From assembly GCF_004923315.1 (NCBI RefSeq), contig NZ_CP039650.1, forward strand, positions 620,001 through 684,000: a stretch of 64,000 nucleotides of DNA, given 5' to 3'. The notes under the pieces were generated by a model. The model did not search any database. It had not been told where the DNA came from and saw nothing but the letters and a program-made list of their open reading frames with translations. Below are positions 33,710 through 44,000 of the stretch, in pieces. A program made the translations under genes and the position numbers. This stretch comes from Azospirillum sp. TSA2s (GTDB lineage Bacteria > Pseudomonadota > Alphaproteobacteria > Azospirillales > Azospirillaceae). Within the stretch, counting starts at the first letter, position 1, and every line of letters begins with the position of its first letter.

Positions 33710-35272
33710 ATGCGCTTTTGGAACGCATCCTGGATTTCGCCGGCCCTGACGATCGTTCTGGCCGGCCTGCTGATCGGCGCACCGCTGCTGGTGCTGAACG
33801 GCTTCCCGCTGACCTTCGACGACACGCCGGGCTATCTGGAACCGGCTTTCAACATCCTGCACCGCGCTGCCCAGCCGGCCTGGACTCCCCCGCCGGACCA
33901 GTCGCCGCACGGTCCCGCCTCGGCCAACATCTTCTTCCTGCGGCCCTTCGGGTACATGCTGTTCCTGCTTCCCTTCGCCAGCGGCTGGGGCGTGTGGCTG
34001 ATCCCGCTGGCCCAGGGGATCCTGGCGGCGGCGGTCCTGCGAGCGGCTTTGACTGCGGCGGGGGCGCCGGACCGGCCGGGGATATTCCTCGGCATCGCCG
34101 CGGTGCTGGGGCTGGCCACCAGCCTGTCGCTGCATGCGGCGACGATCATGCCGGATTTCCTCACCGGGCTGCTGATCCTGCTGGTCTATGTCGTCGTCGT
34201 CCGCTGGCAGGCGCTCAGCATGGTGCAGCGATCGCTGACCGTTGCGGCGCTCACCGGCATGATCGTGTCCCATCTCAGCCATCTGGCGATCCTGGGCGGG
34301 ATGGTCGTCCTGCTCGCGCTTTGGGCGCTGTGGAAGGATCGCGGGATTCTCCGGCCGCTGGCTTTGGGAGTGCTGCTGCCGGTGGTGCTGGCGGCCGGGC
34401 TGCTGACCACCTCCAACCTGCTGACGGCCGGGCGGATGGTGCTGTCGGAAAGCTCCCCCGTCTTCCTGCTGGCCCGGCTGATCGGCGATGGTCCGGCCCG
34501 CGACTATCTGGCCGAGGCCTGCCGCACCCGCGACTATCTGCTGTGCGGCAGCCTGGACACGCTGGGACGCAGCGCGCCGGGCTACGTCGCCTCCGACTAT
34601 TTCCTCTGGCATCCCAACGGCGCCCGACGCCGCTTCGGCGACCAACCGCGCTTCGTGGCCGAGGCGGCGGAGATCGCCCACAACACCATCGCCAGCCGCC
34701 CGGCCGCGGTTGCCGAGCATGGTCTCGCCAACGCCGTAAGCCAGTTCCTGAAGGTCCAGTCCGACGACACCCTGAACGACCCGGTCAAGCCGCTGACCCG
34801 CCGGCTGTTCAGCCGCTTCCCCGCGGCGGTCTATGCCGCCTTCGACCACTCGCTGCAGAAGCAGCAGCGCTTCCCCCGCAGCGGGCTGGCGCTAGTCGAG
34901 GATCTGTCCCTGTCGCTCGGCGTGCTGGGGCTCGCCACGATGGGGCTGGGCCGCTGGCGGCGGGTCGGCGACCGGGTGCGGATGCTGCTTCTGGTCATCG
35001 GGCTGGGGCTGGTGCTGAACGCCATCGTCACCGGCGGGCTGTCGGCGGTCCATGACCGCTATCAGAACCGCGTGATCTGGCTGGTGCCTTTCGCCGCCCT
35101 GGCGCTGCTGGCGACGGCCCGCAGCCGCGACGCACTGCCCGCCGAACGGACGGGACGCACAGGGACCGGTCAGCCGACCGGGTGGAACACCCCACCCGGC
35201 ATGGGCGCCGGCACGCCGGTGGTGGCCGGCAGGCTGAGCGGCAGCCCCAGCCGGCTGCGCACCGCCAGATAG
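33710..35272 (+). CDS. polytopic membrane protein of unknown function
   Basis: A 520-residue protein with around ten hydrophobic segments, for example TIVLAGLLIGAPLLVLNG, YMLFLLPFASGWGVWLIPLAQG, IVSHLSHLAILGGMVVLLALWAL, LLLVIGLGLVLNAIV and VIWLVPFAALALLATA. A large loop of about 120 residues sits between the last groups. The FDDTPGYLEP segment near the N-terminus resembles glycosyltransferase-like (GT-C) membrane proteins, but I cannot assign a family. The C-terminal 34 codons overlap the 3' end of anmK on the opposite strand by 103 bases. No partner genes are nearby. Confidence 0.72.
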   Translation: MRFWNASWISPALTIVLAGLLIGAPLLVLNGFPLTFDDTPGYLEPAFNILHRAAQPAWTPPPDQSPHGPASANIFFLRPFGYMLFLLPFASGWGVWLIPLAQGILAAAVLRAALTAAGAPDRPGIFLGIAAVLGLATSLSLHAATIMPDFLTGLLILLVYVVVVRWQALSMVQRSLTVAALTGMIVSHLSHLAILGGMVVLLALWALWKDRGILRPLALGVLLPVVLAAGLLTTSNLLTAGRMVLSESSPVFLLARLIGDGPARDYLAEACRTRDYLLCGSLDTLGRSAPGYVASDYFLWHPNGARRRFGDQPRFVAEAAEIAHNTIASRPAAVAEHGLANAVSQFLKVQSDDTLNDPVKPLTRRLFSRFPAAVYAAFDHSLQKQQRFPRSGLALVEDLSLSLGVLGLATMGLGRWRRVGDRVRMLLLVIGLGLVLNAIVTGGLSAVHDRYQNRVIWLVPFAALALLATARSRDALPAERTGRTGTGQPTGWNTPPGMGAGTPVVAGRLSGSPSRLRTAR

Positions 35273-36279
35273 CCGAAGGCCTGCGCCTCCAGCGCGTCGC
35301 CATCCCAACCGACGAGATCGGCCGGCTCGACGGGCACGCCCAGCCGGTCGGCCAGCATCGCCATCAGCGTGGCATTGTGCCGTCCGCCGCCGCAGACCAG
35401 CCAGTGCACCGGCGCGGCCGGCAGATGGGGCACGATTCGGGCGACCGATTCGGCGGTGAAGGCGGTCAGGGTGGCGGCGCCGTCCTCCGGCGACAAAGCC
35501 GCCACCGGCGCCGGATCGAAGGCGTCGCGGTCCAGCGACTTGGGCGCCGGACGGTCGAAATAGGGATGGGCCATCAGGGCTGCCAACGCCGCGCCATCCA
35601 CCCGCCCCGCCGCCGCCAGCGCACCACCGGCATCGAAACGGCCGATCCCGTGGCGCAGCACCCAATCGTCGATCAGGGCGTTGCCCGGCCCGGTGTCGCA
35701 GGCGACGACGTCCGCCTCCCCGTCCGCCGATTTGGGGCCGATCCAGCTGACATTGGCGACGCCGCCGATGTTGAGGACGGCGAGCGGACGCGACAGCCCA
35801 TGCGCCAGCGCCCGGTGAAACAGCGGGACCAGCGGCGCCCCCTGCCCGCCCGCGGCGACGTCGGCGCTGCGGAAGTCGTTGACCACGGCGATGCCGGTCG
35901 CCGCGGCCAGCCGTGCGCCGTCGCCGATCTGGCGGGTGATGCGCCGGTCCGGGTCATGATGGATGGTGTGGCCGTGGAAGCCGATCAGCTCGACCGCCGC
36001 CGCCGCGACGCCCGCCTTGTCGAGCAGGCGGCGCACCGCGTCGGCATGGGCGTCGGTCAGGTCGCGCTCCACCGCCGCCACCGTCCCGTCGCTGTCTTTC
36101 CGTCCCAGGCAGCCGCGCAGACGGGCACGGAAGCCGTCGTCATAGGGGATGGTCAGGAAGTCCAGCGCCTCCACCCGGTCGCGGCCGTCGGTGCGCAGCA
36201 AAGCGGCGTCGATGCCGTCCATCGAGGTGCCGCTCATCAGGCCGACGACCGTGCGCAGCCCGTTCTTCGCTTCCATCAT
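35170..36279 (-). CDS. anmK: anhydro-N-acetylmuramic acid kinase
   Basis: AnmK opens and phosphorylates 1,6-anhydro-MurNAc during cell-wall recycling. The 369-residue protein has VVGLMSGTSMDGIDAALL (ATP phosphate loop), IGFHGHTIHHDP, GGVANVSWIGP, DTGPGNALIDDW and VCGGGRHNATLM, all family hallmarks. The end LGLPLSLPATTGVPAP is the usual AnmK C-terminus, so the overlap with the convergent membrane protein is in real coding sequence of anmK. The start is one of two adjacent ATGs (36279 or 36276). Confidence 0.95.
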   Translation of the reverse strand: MMEAKNGLRTVVGLMSGTSMDGIDAALLRTDGRDRVEALDFLTIPYDDGFRARLRGCLGRKDSDGTVAAVERDLTDAHADAVRRLLDKAGVAAAAVELIGFHGHTIHHDPDRRITRQIGDGARLAAATGIAVVNDFRSADVAAGGQGAPLVPLFHRALAHGLSRPLAVLNIGGVANVSWIGPKSADGEADVVACDTGPGNALIDDWVLRHGIGRFDAGGALAAAGRVDGAALAALMAHPYFDRPAPKSLDRDAFDPAPVAALSPEDGAATLTAFTAESVARIVPHLPAAPVHWLVCGGGRHNATLMAMLADRLGVPVEPADLVGWDGDALEAQAFGYLAVRSRLGLPLSLPATTGVPAPMPGGVFHPVG

Positions 36280-36318
36280 CCGTTCCGCATCCCCTGTGAC
36301 GATGCGGCGCAGTCTAGC

Positions 36319-37182
36319 TCAGCTGATCCAGAGCTGCAGCATCAGCCGCTCGCGGCTGACCGGCGGGGTGGCGCGGTGGTAGCAGGAGGTGTCCTCGATG
36401 AAACCGGTGCCGGCCGGCCCCTCCACCACCAGGATGCGGTCGCGGGCGAAGCGGGTGAACAGCTCCTCGTCGCGGGCGTTGGCGGAACCCAGCAGCATGC
36501 GCAGCGACTTGCCGTGATGGCTGCCGCGGACCAGCGCATGCTCCCCCGCCCCCGGCCCGACATCGGTCAGGTAGAACTGCGCCGAGCAGAAATGGAAGTC
36601 GTGGACGTCGTAATGCCAGTCGATGGTCTGGCCCAGCTGGCGCCGCTCGTCGTCGGTGGCGTCGGTGACGAAGCTCCAGAACAGGCGCGGGATGATCTTG
36701 GTGGCGGGAAAGCCCAGGAACGCCCCGGCACATTGCATCAGCAACGGATCACGGCAGACCCGGCGCACCGCCGGGCAGTCCAGCGGATCGGGGACGATGC
36801 CCATCACCGCGGGCGATCCATCCTCCAGCCGGCCCTTGCGGACGTTGTGGCGATAGAACACGCGGTCGTCGCGCAGCCGCCGCTGCAGGGGGGAGTGGGT
36901 GGCGAACTCCACCATCTCCTCCACCATCGCCCAGGGCAGATCGAAACCGAGCGCGATCGAGTCGCGCCGCAGATCGGCCAGCGCGCGGTCGATGGTCTGG
37001 CCGGGAAACAAGCTGACCGAAAGCGGAGGCAGGGATATGGGCGGGCCGGCCGGCGCCCGCTGACGCGACCGGGGAGACAGACGGCGCAGGGCACTGTAGC
37101 CGCGCCGCACCGATTCGAACCGGCCCAGCGCATAGTGAAGCTCTCCGGCGACGAGGCGCCGGGCAATGTTCGCAACGTTCAT
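36319..37182 (-). CDS. phytanoyl-CoA dioxygenase-like Fe(II)/2-oxoglutarate oxygenase
   Basis: A 287-residue protein with the Fe/2OG oxygenase facial triad: His-x-Asp in DWHYDVHDFHF and the distal His in TSCYHRATPP, followed by SRERLMLQLW, the usual C-terminal strand with the Arg that binds 2-oxoglutarate. Members hydroxylate small molecules, sometimes in secondary metabolism. Substrate unknown. The gene is alone, with 39 bases to anmK. The upstream gap 37183-37398 has no gene that I see. Confidence 0.78.
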   Translation of the reverse strand: MNVANIARRLVAGELHYALGRFESVRRGYSALRRLSPRSRQRAPAGPPISLPPLSVSLFPGQTIDRALADLRRDSIALGFDLPWAMVEEMVEFATHSPLQRRLRDDRVFYRHNVRKGRLEDGSPAVMGIVPDPLDCPAVRRVCRDPLLMQCAGAFLGFPATKIIPRLFWSFVTDATDDERRQLGQTIDWHYDVHDFHFCSAQFYLTDVGPGAGEHALVRGSHHGKSLRMLLGSANARDEELFTRFARDRILVVEGPAGTGFIEDTSCYHRATPPVSRERLMLQLWIS

Positions 37183-37398
37183 GGCGTGTGCATCCCTGGG
37201 GCAGCCGAAGGACCAAAACCGCGGTGGGTTGCGCGGCCTCTGGTGCCGGAATGCACGAAGTGTAGGCTTGTTTGGGGCGATTCTAAAAATACCCTTCGGG
37301 CGTAAATCCGCACGCCAGGGGAATAGCCGGGTCGGCAGCGCGCCCTTCCCGTCCGGTCCATACCGGGAGAAAAAGGCGCCCCACCTTCCCGTTGGAGG

Positions 37399-37863
37399 TT
37401 ACAGCGCCTGCACGGCCTTCAAGACCGCGGCGACATGGCCGGTGACCTTCACCTTGCGCCAGACGTTGCGCACCACGCCGTCCTTGTCGATCAGGAAGGT
37501 GGCGCGGTCGATACCCATGTATTTGCGCCCGTACATGCTCTTTTCAACCCAGGTGCCATAGGCCTCGCACACGGCGCCGTCGGTGTCCGACGCCAGGGTG
37601 AAGGTCAGCTCGTGCTTGGCCTTGAACTTGTCGTGGCTGGCGACGCTGTCCTTGGAGACGCTGATCACCACCGCATCCACGGCGGAGAAGTCGGGCAGCT
37701 GGTCGCGGAAGCCGCAGGCCTCCGACGTGCAGCCCGACGTGTCGTCCTTCGGGTAGAAATACAGCACCACCGGCTTGCCGCGCAGGGCCGACAGCGTGAC
37801 GCTGCCCCCGCCATCGGTCGGCATGGTGAAATCCGGGGCGGGCGATCCGACGTCTACGGTCAT
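37399..37863 (-). CDS. bcp: thioredoxin-dependent thiol peroxidase
   Basis: A 154-residue atypical peroxiredoxin that reduces hydroperoxides. The peroxidatic Cys is C45 in KDDTSGCTSEACGF, with a resolving Cys C50 five residues later, typical of the Bcp/PrxQ group. The motif PVVLYFYPKDDTSGC and the C-terminal KVKVTGHVAAVL support it. The start at 37863 gives the usual N-terminus. The glnE gene stops 44 bases upstream on the same strand, so co-transcription is possible. Confidence 0.95.
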   Translation of the reverse strand: MTVDVGSPAPDFTMPTDGGGSVTLSALRGKPVVLYFYPKDDTSGCTSEACGFRDQLPDFSAVDAVVISVSKDSVASHDKFKAKHELTFTLASDTDGAVCEAYGTWVEKSMYGRKYMGIDRATFLIDKDGVVRNVWRKVKVTGHVAAVLKAVQAL

Positions 37864-37907
37864 GGCTGCTCGAATGTCCTTCTTCTTGCCGGCGGCGAAG
37901 CGAGTTC

Positions 37908-40900
37908 TCAGGCCGGAGGCGTGTTGGGTGGGGCCAGACGGCCTGCCGGTTCCTCGACCAGGGTCTTGAAATGACCATGGGCGCGGGCGGCGACGGCACG
38001 GATTCTGTGGTCCAGTTCCGGGAAGTCAACACCGCCAGGCTCACGCTCGTCAGGAAAGGCGGCGCGGACCAGCCCGGCCAGCAGGCTGGGCGACACCTGG
38101 TTGGGGTCGAGCACCCCGGCGGTGGTCAGCCGCAGGAAGCCCTGCACCCGCCGCCACAGCCGCAGCGTCGCCTCCAGATCCTCCGCCACCCCCGGGTCCA
38201 GCGCCCCCGTCCGGGCGGCGCATCCCAGCGCCTTGGCGGTGCCGATGTGCAGGATGTCCGGACGCTCGTGCCCATGGCGCAGTTGCAGGTACTGGGCGAT
38301 GAACTCGATGTCGATCAGGCCGCCGCGGGCGTATTTGACGTTCCAGACGTTGGTCGTCCCGAATTCCTTCTCGATTCGCCGCCGCATGTCGGCGACATCC
38401 CACAGCAGCCGGTCGGCATCGCGCGGGGCGGTCAGCACCGAGCGGATCGCGGCCGACACGCGGTCCGCCAGCGCCGGATCGCCACCAATCACCCGGGCGC
38501 GGGTCAGGGCCATATGCTCCCAGGTCCAGGCGTCGGTGGTCTGATACTTGAGGAAGGCGTCCAGCGAGGTGGCGAGCGGCCCGGCATTGCCCGACGGGCG
38601 CAGCCGCATGTCCACCTCGTAGAGCCGCCCGTCGCCCATCGGTGCGGTGATGGCGTTGGTCAGGCGCTGGGTCAGCTTGATGTAATACTCGTTGGGCGAC
38701 AGCGGCTTGGTGCCGTCCGACAGACGCGGCCCTTCTCCGGGCGCCACGTCATAGATGACGATCAGGTCGATGTCCGACGTGATGGTCAGCTGCCGGCTGC
38801 CCAGCTTGCCCATCGCCACCACCACCCAGGCGCCGCCGGGAATGTGGCCGTGGCGCTGGGCGAACTCCTCCTCCACCCGGCGGGCGAGGTCGGGGACGAC
38901 GATGTCGGCCAGATCGGCCAGGAAGGCGCCGCAGCGGTCGCCGTCGGTGATGCCGCGCAGGATATGCACCCCGGCGCGGAAGCGCTGGTCGTTGGTCCAG
39001 CGCCGCGACAGGGTAAGCGCATCCTCGAAATCACGGGCCGCCGCCATCACGCGGGCATGGTCGTCGGCCAGCCCGTCCTCCTTGCCCGGCAGCGGGTCGA
39101 AGAAGTCCGGCGACAGCACGGCATCCAACAGCGACGGGTTGCGCGACAGCGTCTTCGCCATCTGCGGCGCGATGCCCATGATCTCCGCCACCAGCTCCAA
39201 GAGCCAGGGATTGGCGACGAACAGGGAGAACAGCCCGACGCCGGCCGGCAGCTTGCCCAGGAAGTCGTCGAAGTTCATCAGCGCCGAATCGGGCGCCGGC
39301 GTCTTGGCCAGCGCGCTCAGCAGGGCCGGCGTCAGCTCGGTCAGCAGTTCCCGCGCGCGACCCGACCGGGTGGCGCGGTAGCGGCCACGGTGCCAAGCCG
39401 ACACCACGCTGATGACGCGCGCCGGATCGGCGAATCCCATGCCCGTCAGCGTCTCCACCGTGCCGGGATCGGGGTCGGTGCCGGTGAAGACCAGATTCCC
39501 GGGACCGGACAGCGACGGCGCCTCCTCGAACAGCTCGGCATAGCGGTCCTCGACCTGCCCCAGCGTCGCCAGCAGCTCCGCCCGGAAGGCGGCGGGGTCG
39601 TCATAGCCGAGGAAGGTCGCCAGATGCGCCACCCCGGCATCGTCGGCGGGAATGCGGTGGGTCTGCTGGTCGTCGATCATCTGGATGCGGTGTTCGACAC
39701 GACGCAGGAAATGATAGGCCCCGGCAAGCTCCTCCACCGTCTGCGGCGGCACCCGGCCGACGTCGCGCAGCGCCTCGTTCGCCATCAGGGTCGGGGCGAT
39801 GCGCACGCGCGGGTCGCGCCCGCCGAAGATCAGCTGCTGGGTCTGGGCGAAGAACTCGATCTCGCGGATGCCGCCGCGGCCGACCTTGATGTCGTGGCCG
39901 TTGACCGTCACCTCGCGGTGGCCCTTGTGGGCGTTGATCTGGCGCTTGATCGAATGGATGTCCTGGATGGCGGCGAAATCCAGGTTGCGGCGCCAGACGA
40001 AGGGCTCCAGGAAGCGGAGGAAGGAGGCCCCCGCCTCCGGATCGCCGGCGATGGGGCGCGCCTTGATCATCGCCGCGCGTTCCCAGTTCTGCCCGACGCT
40101 GCCGTAATAAATTTCGGCTGCGGAGACGGAAACCGCCAGAGGCGTGGCACCGGGATCCGGCCTAAGCCGAAGGTCGGTGCGGAAGACGTAGCCGTCCTTG
40201 GTCCGTTCATCCATAATGCGGACAAGATCGCGTGCGAGCCTGATGAAGGTTCGCGCGAGGTTGTCCGGCTGGGGCGTCTGCACAACAGCGTCGTCGTACA
40301 GGACGATCAGGTCGATGTCGCTGGAATAGTTGAGTTCGCGCCCGCCAAGCTTACCCATGCCCAACACGATCAGGCCCGAACCGACCCACGGTCGCTGCGG
40401 ATCCGGCAGCGTCAGCGTCCCCGCCTCCCCGGCGCGGCGCAGCAGGAAATTCGCGGCCAGTTGCACCCCCGTCTCCGCCAGCTCCGACAGCGCGCCGGTG
40501 ACGCGGAACAGCGGCCACGCACCGGCGATGTCGGCCAGCGCGATCAGCAGCGCCGCCCGCCGCTTCGCCACCCGCAAGCCCGCCATCAGCCGGTCCATCG
40601 ACTTTTCCTCGTCATGCTCGGCATGGAGGGCGGCGATCAGCGCGGCGAAGCTGTCGTCGAACCCGTCCTGCACCGTCCGGGCGACGAAGGGCAGCTCCCG
40701 CGTCAGGCTGTGGCCGAGATACGGGCTGTTGCCGCACACCGCCTCGATCAGCGTCCGGCCGGGTTCCGAATCGGCGAAGGCCTCCGCCCAGGCACGGGTC
40801 TCCGGCTCCGCCGCGGCGGCCTGCTGGCGCCAGCGCTCCATCCCCAGCGCCGCCTGCGCGGCGTCGAAGGGCTTCGGCAAGGGGCTTGAGAACGCGATGG

Positions 40901-40910
40901 GGCTGGGCAT
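37908..40910 (-). CDS. glnE: bifunctional glutamine synthetase adenylyltransferase/deadenylase
   Basis: GlnE attaches and removes AMP on glutamine synthetase according to nitrogen status signalled by PII. The 1000-residue protein has two nucleotidyltransferase domains: GMGKLGGRELNYSSDIDL near residue 185 (removase) and GKLGSRQLTITSDIDLIV near 710 (transferase), each with G-S-x-x-D-x-D, joined by helical regions such as GGIREIEFFAQTQQL. Near full family length (about 950). The ATG at 40910 is divergent to the YhdP-like gene. Nitrogen-fixing relatives use it for ammonium control. Confidence 0.96.
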   Translation of the reverse strand: MPSPIAFSSPLPKPFDAAQAALGMERWRQQAAAAEPETRAWAEAFADSEPGRTLIEAVCGNSPYLGHSLTRELPFVARTVQDGFDDSFAALIAALHAEHDEEKSMDRLMAGLRVAKRRAALLIALADIAGAWPLFRVTGALSELAETGVQLAANFLLRRAGEAGTLTLPDPQRPWVGSGLIVLGMGKLGGRELNYSSDIDLIVLYDDAVVQTPQPDNLARTFIRLARDLVRIMDERTKDGYVFRTDLRLRPDPGATPLAVSVSAAEIYYGSVGQNWERAAMIKARPIAGDPEAGASFLRFLEPFVWRRNLDFAAIQDIHSIKRQINAHKGHREVTVNGHDIKVGRGGIREIEFFAQTQQLIFGGRDPRVRIAPTLMANEALRDVGRVPPQTVEELAGAYHFLRRVEHRIQMIDDQQTHRIPADDAGVAHLATFLGYDDPAAFRAELLATLGQVEDRYAELFEEAPSLSGPGNLVFTGTDPDPGTVETLTGMGFADPARVISVVSAWHRGRYRATRSGRARELLTELTPALLSALAKTPAPDSALMNFDDFLGKLPAGVGLFSLFVANPWLLELVAEIMGIAPQMAKTLSRNPSLLDAVLSPDFFDPLPGKEDGLADDHARVMAAARDFEDALTLSRRWTNDQRFRAGVHILRGITDGDRCGAFLADLADIVVPDLARRVEEEFAQRHGHIPGGAWVVVAMGKLGSRQLTITSDIDLIVIYDVAPGEGPRLSDGTKPLSPNEYYIKLTQRLTNAITAPMGDGRLYEVDMRLRPSGNAGPLATSLDAFLKYQTTDAWTWEHMALTRARVIGGDPALADRVSAAIRSVLTAPRDADRLLWDVADMRRRIEKEFGTTNVWNVKYARGGLIDIEFIAQYLQLRHGHERPDILHIGTAKALGCAARTGALDPGVAEDLEATLRLWRRVQGFLRLTTAGVLDPNQVSPSLLAGLVRAAFPDEREPGGVDFPELDHRIRAVAARAHGHFKTLVEEPAGRLAPPNTPPA

Positions 40911-41009
40911 GGCAACCGTCTTTCCTGCTCAAATCATGGGCAGAAAGCTGCACGTGTCGGGCGTGAAGGTCAATCGGACCAATTATCCTTCTTTTTCCGA
41001 CGGTGACCG

Positions 41010-44000
41010 ATGATCCGCCGCACCGCGAAGATCCTCGGCCTGACGCTGACCGGGGTCGGCGCCGTGGCGCTTGCGGCCGGCGGGCTGTTCGCGTGGCGGC
41101 TGTCGCAGGGGCCGATCGCCCTCGACCCGTTGATCCCCTATGTCGAGCAGGCGCTGAGCGACCGCGACGGCCGCTTCCACATCGACATCGGCGAACTGGT
41201 GCTGTCGCTGGAGGACGAGGACGGGCTTGAGAACACCGGCGGACGGCGTCTCGACCTGCGCGCCCGCCGGGTACAGGCGCTGAATGCCGGGGGGGCGGAG
41301 CTGGCGGCGGTGCCGGAGATGGGCATCGGCTTCTCCATTCCGGCCCTGTTCCGCGGCACGCTGTCGCCGACGCGCCTGGATCTGGTCCGGCCGCGCCTGA
41401 CCGTGCTGCGCCGCGCCGACGGCGGCCTCGCCTTCGACGTGCGGGCCGATGCCGAATCCGCCGGCAGTTCCGACAATGCCGGCCCCGACCTGATGGACGA
41501 GGCGCTGGACAGCCTGCGCCGCCCGCCCGACATCGACCGGCCCCTTGGTCTGCTGCGCCGGCTGTCGGTGGTCGGTGCCGACCTGCGGGTCGAGAACCGC
41601 ATGCTCGACCTGTCCTGGCACGCCACGCGCGCCGACATCGTGCTGACCCGCGACTCCCAGGGCGCCCAGGGCCGCGCCCGCGTCACGCTGGACCTCGGCA
41701 ATACCGGCGGAACGGGGACGCCCCAGGCGGTGACCGTCGCCGCCACCGGCCATTACAGCATCGCCGACGCCACCACCGACCTGACCCTGTCGGTCGACGG
41801 GCTGGAGCCGGCGGCGCTGGCGGAGGTCGGGCCGGCAATGGCGCCGCTGTCGGCGGTGAAGCTGCCGCTGTCCGGCACGGTCACGGCGCGGCTCGACCCG
41901 CGCTTCGAACCGATGACGGTCGATCTGAACCTGCGCGGCGGCAGCGGCAGCGTCGCCCTTCCCGCCGCCCTGCGGCCGGAGCCGGTCGCGGTGCGGAGCC
42001 TGGAGCTGCGCGGCAGCCTGGACGTGCCGGGCCGGCGGCTGCGGATCGACGATCTGTCGCTGGACGCGGCGGATGGCGGCGAACCGCTGGCCTTGAGCGG
42101 CCGGGGCGAACTGGTGGAGACCGATGAGGGGCGCGACCTGCAGGCCGCCCTGTCGCTGACCGCCGGTGGCCGCACCGCCGGGCTGGAGCTGTCGGGACGG
42201 CAGGGGCCGGACAAGGGCGGCCGGGCGACCGCGCGGCTGACCGGTTTCACCCCCGCCGCCGTCGCCGGCCTCGCCCCGCTGCTGGCGCCGCTGAAGGCTG
42301 CCGACCTGCCGCTGTCGGGAACGGTGGAGGTCGCCTTCGACTCCTCGCTTCAGCCGACCGGCGGCAAGGCCGACATCGCCGCCGGGCGCGGGCATCTGCT
42401 TCGCCCGGACCTGTTCGACGGGCCGCTGCCGATCGAGTCGGCCCGGCTGCGCCTGCATGGCGACCGCGACCGCGTCGAACTGGACGGGCTGAACGCGGTG
42501 CTGGGCGACGCCGGCGGGCCTCAGCCGAAGGTGGAGGCCAGCGGCACCGCGCTCCGCCAGGGCGACCGCATGGCGGTGGAGGCGCAGGCGACGGCCCGCG
42601 GCGTGGCGCTGGACGAGCTGCACCGCTACTGGCCCACCGTCGCCGGCCCCAACGCGCGGGAATGGGTGACCCGGAACCTGTCGCATGGAACGGTGACGGA
42701 GGCGCGTGCGGAGGTGGACCTTTCGGTACCGCTCGACGGGTCGGGACCGCCCGAGCAGACCCGCTTCCTCGCCACCATGGCCGGGCAGGACATCAGTGTC
42801 CGCTATTTCCACGACCTGACGCCGGTCACCGGCGCCGGGCTGGAGGCGACGACCGACGGCAAGACCTTCACCGTCCTGACCAAGGGCGGCCGGATCGCCG
42901 ACCCGAAATCCGGCGACATCGAGGTCGGCGACGGCAAGGTGGTGATCGGCGGGCTGGACATCGGCAAGGAGACGATGGACATCCGTCTGCCGGTTCAGGG
43001 TCCGGTGCGCTCCATCCTGACCCTGATTGACATGCCGCCGCTGGGCTATCCGACCAAGCTGGAGATGGACCCGAAGCGCACCCAGGGCACCGCCGACGCG
43101 CAGCTGCATTTCGCCTTCCCCCTGCTGGCCGACCTGAAGGTGGAGCAGCTGGAACTGGACGTCACCGGCAAGCTGCACAAGGTGGCGGTGGAGAAGGTCG
43201 CGGCCGGGCTGAACGCCACCGACGGCGAGCTGTCGCTGGCGCTCGACCTCAAGGCGATGCAGATCAAGGGCGCCACCAAGCTGGACGGCATTCCCGTCAC
43301 CGTCGATTGGAACGAGTCCTTCGACAGTGCCGCCAAGGGTCCGCGCACCCGCATCGCCGTGAAGGGCGACGCCACCGCCGACGATCTGCGCGCCCACGGC
43401 ATCGACCTGGAAGACCGGGTGCAGGGTCCCTTCGGCGCCGACATCCTGTTCACGGTGGACCGCAAGCACAAGCTGCTGCTGACCGGCAACCTGAACCTGG
43501 AGAAGACCCGGCTGTCGATCGAGGAGCTGGGCTGGGCCAAGCCCCCCGGCAAGCCCGGCACCGGCAAGCTGACGCTGGAGTTCGACAAGGACCGCCCCAC
43601 CCGCATCAGCAACCTGACCATCGACGCCGGCGGCCTGAAGAGCGTCACCAATCTGGAGCTGGCCGACGGCGGCAAGCGGGTGGCGCGGGTGCAGACTCCC
43701 AGCTTCAAGCTGGGCCAGACCGACCTGCGCGCCGACCTGACCGTGCTGCCTCCCGCCAAGCCGGGCGGTCCGTCCGGCGGCTATGCCGGCACCATCACCG
43801 GCGCCAGCCTGGATGCCCGCGGCCTGACCGGCAAGACGCCGTCCGGCGAGGGCGCCGTCGCGCCCCCGCCCAAGAAGCCGCCCTCCCCCACCGACGACGG
43901 CCGCAAGACGCCGCTGGACGTCACCATCAAGTTCGATTCGGTGGTGTTCGGCGAGGGACGGCGGCTGCGGCAGGTCTCGGGAGCCATGCGGCGGAACGCC

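Noticed and set aside
37971..40889. A 972-codon open frame on the plus strand opposite glnE
   Set aside because: It is a shadow of glnE caused by high GC; its product has no domain and low-complexity composition, and glnE has both nucleotidyltransferase motifs.
40983..43469. An 828-codon minus-strand frame opposite the YhdP-like gene
   Set aside because: The product is Gln/His/Arg-rich without motifs; the plus strand has a clear membrane anchor and AsmA-like organisation.
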